This document shows, one piece after another, positions 49,541 to 53,829 of a stretch of 53,829 nt of DNA (position 1 is the stretch's first letter; the number at the start of each line of letters is the position of its first letter). The DNA lies in NCBI GenBank assembly GCA_937934275.1, contig CALHAM010000068.1, positions 1 through 53,829 of the forward strand. The letters are read 5' to 3'. This DNA comes from an uncultured Saprospiraceae bacterium (GTDB taxonomy: Bacteria; Bacteroidota; Bacteroidia; Chitinophagales; Saprospiraceae). The notes beneath the pieces were generated by a model that was given only the letters and a program-made list of their open reading frames with translations, was not told the DNA's origin and did not search any database. Made by a program: the position numbers and the translations under genes.

Positions 49541-49789
49541 GGTGGATACCATAATTCAAATGCCTGTTTGGCAAAGACTTATACCCTTGCTAGTAATGGG
49601 TTTGACAACCACGCCTACATCAACTTAAGCCCCGACACGCGCGAAGAGACGCGCCGACTATTCCATGCCCTTTCAGAAGGCGGCCAGGTAGAGCAGGAGC
49701 TACAAGATATGTTCTGGGGCGATTACTACGGCAGATGTGTAGATAAGTTTGGCGTGCGCTGGATGTTCAATTGTGCACGAAAGGCGTAG
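49541..49789 (+). pseudogene. Remnant of a PhnB-like VOC family protein (C-terminal part)
   Basis: The frame, open from 49541 after a stop, with a TTG at 49568, encodes GFDNHAYINLSPDTREETRR and ends DYYGRCVDKFGVRWMFNC. This is the C-terminal half of PhnB-like vicinal-oxygen-chelate proteins, whose usual end reads as DSREEADRLF...WGDYFG...DKFGVQWM. Full-length members are about 135-150 residues, so the N-terminal half is missing. None of the three plus-strand frames back to the M16 gene at 49384 encodes it. A TTG start could make a 73-residue product, but without the N-terminal module it should be non-functional. Confidence 0.75.
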
Positions 49790-49926
49790 AGCGACGAACG
49801 AGCCTTCTGACCGGCGCATCGGGTTTCGCTTGAAGAAGCCCTTTCGTTGTCTAAAGGTGGTAGTGCACCCGGTAGCGCAAGAGAGGTGTATCGGTTAAAT
49901 TCTCTGTTTTCCGCCAGTGCAGTGCC

Positions 49927-49934
49927 TACCTTTG
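49927..49934 (+). promoter_or_regulatory. -7 box TACCTTTG of the TPR gene
   Basis: Full consensus 31 bases before the ATG at 49966. Confidence 0.6.
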
Positions 49935-49965
49935 CCGCAGCGGTTTTGGTTCGCCATTGAGTTAA

Positions 49966-50910
49966 ATGTTTGATCGCGAGTCTTTTTACTACTTAGCCCG
50001 CCGGGCGTTTCGAGAGCCGAGCAATGCCGGGGTATTCAGCGCGCTGTTGCTGCGTATGGAGTGGATAGGCAATTACGCCGAGAGCCGCCAACTGTACGAG
50101 GCGCTGACCCTCCGACATCCGTACTGCGGCCATGCCTGGTACAATTTGGGTTGGGCGCTTATCGGCCTACACGAGGTCGAAGCTGCTTTAGAGGCTTTTG
50201 AATTCGCCTATTTGGCCGAGCCTACCCTGAAAATTGCCTATGAGACCTGCGCGACTTGGGCTTTGCTCAGTGGCCATCCCCGCCGCGCCTGGTTGTGCTA
50301 CGACGAAATGATACAACATCTGGAGGTAGATAGTCAAGATTTATGCCGCCTCTCGATAAGCCAGCGACAAGCTGGTGCCGTAGAAGCGGCAAAAGCTACT
50401 GCTCGCCAAGCGCTCAAGCTAGACCCCTACCATGCCGAGGCATGTTATCAATTGGCCGCCAGTTTTGCTGAAGAGCGCAACTACCACCGCGCCCTGTACT
50501 GGCTGCGTCAGGCCTTGCGCAACGACGAAGCGCACTTGGAAACTCATCGGTTACTTGCCGCTTTGTACAACCAAACGGGTCAGCCTCATTTGGCCCATCG
50601 CCATGCTTGGCGCGTCATTGAACAAGCACCTGACTCCGCCGAGGCATGGACTTGTCTTTTAGAAAGCCTGCTTATGCAGCAAAACTACGAGGACGCTGCT
50701 CAGACTGCTTTTGTCGCCTTGCAACACGTCGGTACCGCTGAACTTCTTTACTGCGCAGCCGCCTGTTGCTTTATGGCTGAGCAACGCGAACAAGCGTTCG
50801 GCCTACTGAAACAGGCCTTTCAGCGCGCTCCTGAATACAGCGCCTTGCTCTTCCGGTGGGCGCCGCATTTGCTCGAGGACGATGCCGTACAAAAGGTCTT
50901 GCAGCGATAA
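49966..50910 (+). CDS. Tetratricopeptide repeat protein
   Basis: The 314-residue product is made almost entirely of TPR-like helical pairs, recognisable in segments such as HAWYNLGWALIGLHEVEAAL, DPYHAEACYQLAASFAEERN and HRLLAALYNQTGQPHLAHRH, about seven repeats. No signal peptide or membrane helix is seen, so it is probably a cytoplasmic protein-interaction scaffold. A TACCTTTG box 31 bases before the ATG marks its own promoter. The adjacent rplU has a separate promoter, so no operon link. Partner unknown. Confidence 0.88.
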   Translation: MFDRESFYYLARRAFREPSNAGVFSALLLRMEWIGNYAESRQLYEALTLRHPYCGHAWYNLGWALIGLHEVEAALEAFEFAYLAEPTLKIAYETCATWALLSGHPRRAWLCYDEMIQHLEVDSQDLCRLSISQRQAGAVEAAKATARQALKLDPYHAEACYQLAASFAEERNYHRALYWLRQALRNDEAHLETHRLLAALYNQTGQPHLAHRHAWRVIEQAPDSAEAWTCLLESLLMQQNYEDAAQTAFVALQHVGTAELLYCAAACCFMAEQREQAFGLLKQAFQRAPEYSALLFRWAPHLLEDDAVQKVLQR

Positions 50911-50916
50911 AAAACT

Positions 50917-50947
50917 TTGTTTCGCTAAAGTAATCTTCGTACCTTTG
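50917..50947 (+). promoter_or_regulatory. rplU-rpmA promoter: TTG-N20-TACCTTTG
   Basis: TTG at 50917-50919 lies 20 bases before TACCTTTG at 50940-50947, the best full -33/-7 match in the window. It begins 6 bases after the TPR gene stop and predicts a leader of about 50 bases before rplU at 51003. Confidence 0.7.
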
Positions 50948-51002
50948 CCCGCCCTTTTTAAGACGTAGTTCTTTTTCAGCAATAAAAACCGCATTTTCTC
51001 AC

Positions 51003-51314
51003 ATGTTCGCGATTGTTTCCATCGCCGGTCAACAGTTCAAAGTTGAGGAAGGTCAAAAGATCTTCGTCCACCGGCTGGCAGCTCAGGAAGGAGAGGCTGT
51101 CTCCTTCGACACCGTGCACCTCATCGACCGAGGCGCGGAAGTGTCCATCGGTACCCCATACGTAACGGGCGCAGAGGTGAAAGCCACCGTATTGGGGCAC
51201 TTGAAAGGCGATAAAGTAATTGTATTTCACAAAAAACGCCGCAAAGGCTATCGCAAGAAAAAAGGCCATCGGCAGTTGTTCACCCAATTGAAAATTGAAG
51301 CCATTGCCGGCTAA
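51003..51314 (+). CDS. rplU: 50S ribosomal protein L21
   Basis: The 103-residue product has the L21 fold throughout: [39 protein letters not shown], and the basic [20 protein letters not shown] near the end. It ends shortly after the core at IEAIAG, with no C-terminal extension. It is followed after 38 bases by rpmA in the standard rplU-rpmA order. Confidence 0.97.
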   Translation: MFAIVSIAGQQFKVEEGQKIFVHRLAAQEGEAVSFDTVHLIDRGAEVSIGTPYVTGAEVKATVLGHLKGDKVIVFHKKRRKGYRKKKGHRQLFTQLKIEAIAG

Positions 51315-51352
51315 CGGCTATCCATTCACGCTTAAAAAAAAGACTCCTCGTC

Positions 51353-52111
51353 ATGGCACATAAAAAAGGCGTAGGTTCTACCGATAACGGCCGCGATAGT
51401 AAAAGCAAGCGCTTAGGTGTCAAGCTCTTTGGCGGCCAGAAGGCTCGCGCAGGCAACATCATTGTGCGTCAGCGCGGCACGAAGTTTCACCCCGGCGAAA
51501 ACGTTTATATGGGCCGCGACCACACCCTCCACGCCGCTGTGGATGGCTTTGTATCCTTCAAGCGCACCTACAAAGACCGCCGTATTGTAAGTGTAATTCC
51601 TTTCTCTCAAATAGAGGTGGCCGAAGTGGTGGCACCGGAAGCGGTTGTTAGAACGGCTTCCAGCCTGCGCCCATCCCAACCTGAGGTGTCGGCACCAGGG
51701 GCAGAGGTAGCAACGCCTGAGGCCCCAGCAGAAATGGCTACTCCTGAGGTGCAACCCCAAGCACCTGCCTTAGAAACGGAAGCGGCGGTGGAAAATCTCG
51801 TCGAAGAGACAGCCACTGCGCCTAAAAAGACCTCCAAAAAAGCGCCCAAACTCAATGACTTGAAGATTATAGAGGGCATTGGCCCCAAAATCGAACAACT
51901 GCTGCACGAGGCGGGTATCGATACTTGGGAGGCCCTCGCCAATACGCCGGTGGAGCGCTTGCGCGAAATTTTGGAAGCTGCTGGCTCGCGCTATCAGATG
52001 CACGACCCAAGCACTTGGCCCGCCCAGGCGCGCTTTGCAGCCAACGGCGATTGGGAAGATCTGAAGGATTATCAAGACATGCTTATCGGAGGGCGCAAGC
52101 CCGTAGAATAA
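51353..52111 (+). CDS. rpmA: 50S ribosomal protein L27 with C-terminal helix-hairpin-helix extension
   Basis: L27 contacts the peptidyl-transferase centre. Residues 1-86 are normal L27 ([45 protein letters not shown]). The protein is 252 residues, against about 85 usual. A linker at about 93-155 is rich in Ala, Pro and Glu with repeated TPE/APE units. A lysine patch (KKTSKKAPK) and a folded C-terminal domain follow, at about 167-252. That domain opens [20 protein letters not shown] (a typical HhH GIGPK hairpin) and continues [18 protein letters not shown] and [20 protein letters not shown]. No stop, frameshift or internal start separates the parts. HhH domains bind nucleic acid or partners; its function here is unknown. 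Confidence 0.95.
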   Translation: MAHKKGVGSTDNGRDSKSKRLGVKLFGGQKARAGNIIVRQRGTKFHPGENVYMGRDHTLHAAVDGFVSFKRTYKDRRIVSVIPFSQIEVAEVVAPEAVVRTASSLRPSQPEVSAPGAEVATPEAPAEMATPEVQPQAPALETEAAVENLVEETATAPKKTSKKAPKLNDLKIIEGIGPKIEQLLHEAGIDTWEALANTPVERLREILEAAGSRYQMHDPSTWPAQARFAANGDWEDLKDYQDMLIGGRKPVE

Positions 52112-52161
52112 GGAGAAGCGCGACCCGATTGCGAAAGGCTGTCTTTTACTAACAAAAAGCT

Positions 52162-52201
52162 AAGAGCGGTGGTCGTTTGCTGAAGAACGCCACCGCTCTT
52201 T
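52162..52201 (+). terminator. Terminator of the rplU-rpmA operon
   Basis: AAGAGCGGTGG (52162-52172) with CCACCGCTCTT (52190-52200), prolonged by CGTT/AACG inside. The T stretch is short (TTT), but the 11-bp perfect stem and its position support termination. Confidence 0.75.
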
Positions 52202-52216
52202 CACATTGTCTGACGA

Positions 52217-52582
52217 ATGATCAAGCCTTTCATTCTGATTTTTGTAGGCGGCGGGGTTGGCAGTGCTGTTCGCTACAGCCTCTGGCTCTTGCTGCGCTCG
52301 TGGCAGGCGCATTTTCCTTGGGCAACATTTGCAGCCAATGCTTTAGCCTGCTTTTTGTTCGGCCTCTTCCTCGGTTGGCAAGGGCACGGTTGGCTATCGG
52401 ACGATCGCCGTCTGCTGCTGATAACGGGCTTCTGCGGCGGTTTCAGCACTTACTCTACTTTTACTTCGGAGAGCTGGGGGCTTTGGCAAAGCGGCCACTA
52501 CGGCGTCTGGCTTGCCTACGTTGTGGGCCAGTTCCTCGCGTGCACAGCCTTTCTGTTGCTTGGGCTGTACTTAGGCAAATGA
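52217..52582 (+). CDS. crcB: Fluoride ion channel CrcB/Fluc
   Basis: A small dimeric membrane channel that exports fluoride. The 121-residue product has four membrane helices, the N-terminal GGGVGSAVRYSLWL with its conserved Gly-Arg, the AANALACFLFG asparagine, and the third-helix GFCGGFSTYSTFTSE motif with the Phe-box. Length is that of the family. No fluoride riboswitch is seen in the 100 bases upstream, which are occupied by the rpmA terminator. It converges with the thioredoxin-like gene. Confidence 0.95.
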   Translation: MIKPFILIFVGGGVGSAVRYSLWLLLRSWQAHFPWATFAANALACFLFGLFLGWQGHGWLSDDRRLLLITGFCGGFSTYSTFTSESWGLWQSGHYGVWLAYVVGQFLACTAFLLLGLYLGK

Positions 52583-52595
52583 CCTTCTCGGCTCT

Positions 52596-53207
52596 TTATT
52601 TCGATGCAGCCCGCCACTTGATGGTGCAGCCAATGGCTTTGGTTTCGGTGCGCGGCACTTCTTTGCCGGCGAGCAAGGCCTCAATGGCATTCTCCAAAAA
52701 CCGCTCTTTCACTTCGTCGGGGTTTTCGTGGTTGTCGTCAATAGCCCCGATGTAGCGCACGCGCCGATTTTTGTCTAAAAGATACACATGCGGTGTGCGT
52801 GTGGCTCCATAAGTGCGAGCAATCTCTTGGGTTTCGTCGTACAAGTAAACAAACGGAAACCCCTTTTCGCGGGCGCGCTTTTGCATGTTCTCATAGCTGT
52901 CGGCAGGCTGAATGTCTTTGTCGTTGGGGTTGATGGCTATCACCGGAAAGCCTCTTTTCGCATACTTATTGTGCAGCGCGATGATGCGGTCCTCGTAGGC
53001 TACGGAAAACGGACAATGGTTGCACGTGAAGATGACAACGTAACCTTTGGCCTTCTTCATTTTGCTTAAAGACACCATTTTACCGTCCACGTTTTTAAGG
53101 TTAAAATCGCGTGCGACATCACCTATGCGATAGCCACCGCTTTGGGCCCAAAGAGAAGTCGATGAAAGCAGAAAAAACAGGAGCAATAGTTGGAATACTT
53201 GTTTCAT
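52596..53207 (-). CDS. Secreted thioredoxin-fold (AhpC/TSA-like) protein
   Basis: The 203-residue product has a signal peptide MKQVFQLLLLFFLLSSTSLWAQ and a peroxiredoxin/thioredoxin-like fold with the CxxC in FTCNHCPFSVAYEDR. The middle AINPNDKDIQPADSYENM and the later TRTPHVYLLDK are typical of the redoxin family commonly named thioredoxin family protein in Bacteroidota. The alternative ATG at 53246 overlaps the upstream gene stop as ATGA and would add 13 residues to the signal. The role, periplasmic disulfide reduction or thiol redox, is inferred. Confidence 0.9.
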   Translation of the reverse strand: MKQVFQLLLLFFLLSSTSLWAQSGGYRIGDVARDFNLKNVDGKMVSLSKMKKAKGYVVIFTCNHCPFSVAYEDRIIALHNKYAKRGFPVIAINPNDKDIQPADSYENMQKRAREKGFPFVYLYDETQEIARTYGATRTPHVYLLDKNRRVRYIGAIDDNHENPDEVKERFLENAIEALLAGKEVPRTETKAIGCTIKWRAASK

Positions 53208-53242
53208 GTACAGCAAAAAATTGGTTTGAAAAAAGAATCTGT

Positions 53243-53731
53243 TCATTGGGCCAAGGCTTCTCGTACGATTTCTTCGAGGTCCTCATAGCGCAGAGAGCGT
53301 TCGAAAAAGCGCTCAAATTTCGTTTTAGGGCGCACAATCAGCGTGGCAGGAATGGCGCCTGACCATTCAGGCGATATTAAGTCAATCCAATCGTTGGGCG
53401 TTTTTTCATCTAAGAAAACCACCTGGCTCTTCAGGTTTTGGCGCTCAATGAACGGCCTGAGGCGACGTTCTACATCGCGCCGGAAATCGGTGCTAATGAG
53501 CACTACGCGCACCGGTTGTTGGGCGTAATCGGCATTTAATTTCTCAAAATGCGGCAATTCGGCTAAGCAAGGCGCACACCAAGTGGCCCAAAAGTTGAGC
53601 ACATAAACGGTGTCCGAGTCCCCCGAGCGCCAGGCGCTGAGCTGAGCCGATCGGATAAACGGTATGGTGTCTTGACCACTCAGAGAAAAGGATAGGGTCA
53701 TGGTCAGCCCGAGCAATAGGGTTTTTCTCAT
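53243..53731 (-). CDS. Secreted TlpA-like thiol:disulfide oxidoreductase
   Basis: The 162-residue product has a signal peptide (MRKTLLLGLTMTLSFSLSGQ) and a thioredoxin fold with NFWATWCAPCLAELPHF. The catalytic CxxC is WCAPC and the cis-Pro region IPATLIV is at about 127-133. This is the TlpA/ResA type, used for periplasmic disulfide reduction, for example in cytochrome c maturation. The stop TGA overlaps the possible ATG of the following thioredoxin-like gene, so the two are probably an operon. Confidence 0.92.
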   Translation of the reverse strand: MRKTLLLGLTMTLSFSLSGQDTIPFIRSAQLSAWRSGDSDTVYVLNFWATWCAPCLAELPHFEKLNADYAQQPVRVVLISTDFRRDVERRLRPFIERQNLKSQVVFLDEKTPNDWIDLISPEWSGAIPATLIVRPKTKFERFFERSLRYEDLEEIVREALAQ

Positions 53732-53829
53732 AGCAATCAGAGAACGTATGCGCCACACGAATTGTTAGTAAAAATAGACCGAAAACCATGCATCTGCTGC
53801 TTTTAGCAAAAAAGGAACTACAAAGCGTT

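Noticed and set aside
49385-49552. N-terminal 56-residue prefix of the M16 gene
   Set aside because: It has no signal peptide and no homology; MVSFERNVLPNG is the normal family start.
49800-49880. Possible small gene between the VOC remnant and the TPR gene
   Set aside because: No start with a frame longer than 30 codons on either strand that carries any feature.
52112-52216. Fluoride riboswitch before crcB
   Set aside because: The conserved GG-ATGG core is absent; the stem there is the rpmA terminator.

Overview
The window is a 53.8 kb chromosomal segment of a Bacteroidota bacterium. The evidence is the type IX secretion protein PorV, a C25 peptidase with a Por-type C-terminal sorting domain, a GWxTD protein, a LytS-type kinase, a long Lgt, and a recurrent -7 box of the form TAnnTTTG (usually TACCTTTG) with almost no Shine-Dalgarno sequences. 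Base composition is moderate, near 50-55 % GC by eye. A placement near Saprospiria/Chitinophagia is only a guess. Nearly all genes look vertically inherited housekeeping genes. I see no insertion sequence, prophage, CRISPR array or integron.

Layout. 1-7 kb: 3' end of dnaE, a secreted barrel-like protein, porV (minus), a ROK sugar kinase and a small secreted protein. 7-12 kb: GH31 alpha-glucosidase overlapping a LytS-type histidine kinase without a response regulator beside it, then an ECF sigma factor and a single-pass membrane partner. 12-17.5 kb (minus): gingipain-like secreted protease and GWxTD lipoprotein-like protein. 17.7-24.3 kb: lpxH, folE, sua5, dcd, a membrane protein, lgt and yhhN. 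24.3-31.7 kb: hpf, eukaryotic-type citrate synthase, purE, an MFS transporter, a TMTC-like membrane protein, lspA and an S24 repressor. 31.9-38 kb: rel (minus) divergent from tRNA-Leu(UAG)-tig-clpP-clpX. 38-43 kb: a second LpxH-like phosphoesterase, a haem-binding c-type protein broken by a one-base slip in a G tract, a PyrR-like phosphoribosyltransferase and a three-gene iron-sulfur operon. 43.4-50 kb: ychF, lysA, acetoacetate-CoA ligase, M16 peptidase and a remnant of a PhnB-like VOC protein. 50-53.8 kb: TPR protein, rplU-rpmA, crcB and two secreted thioredoxin-fold proteins.

How the parts work together. PorV and the C25 protease are secretion machinery and cargo of the same route. Lgt and LspA are successive steps of lipoprotein maturation; LpxH serves lipid A. 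Rel, HPF, the tig-clpP-clpX operon and the S24 regulator form a stress and proteostasis set. The main oddities are a ribosomal protein L27 carrying a long acidic/proline linker and a helix-hairpin-helix domain, several structured intergenic elements that look like small RNAs or attenuators, the tRNA embedded in the leader of the protease operon, and very tight convergent gene ends, two of which share a TTAG stop overlap.
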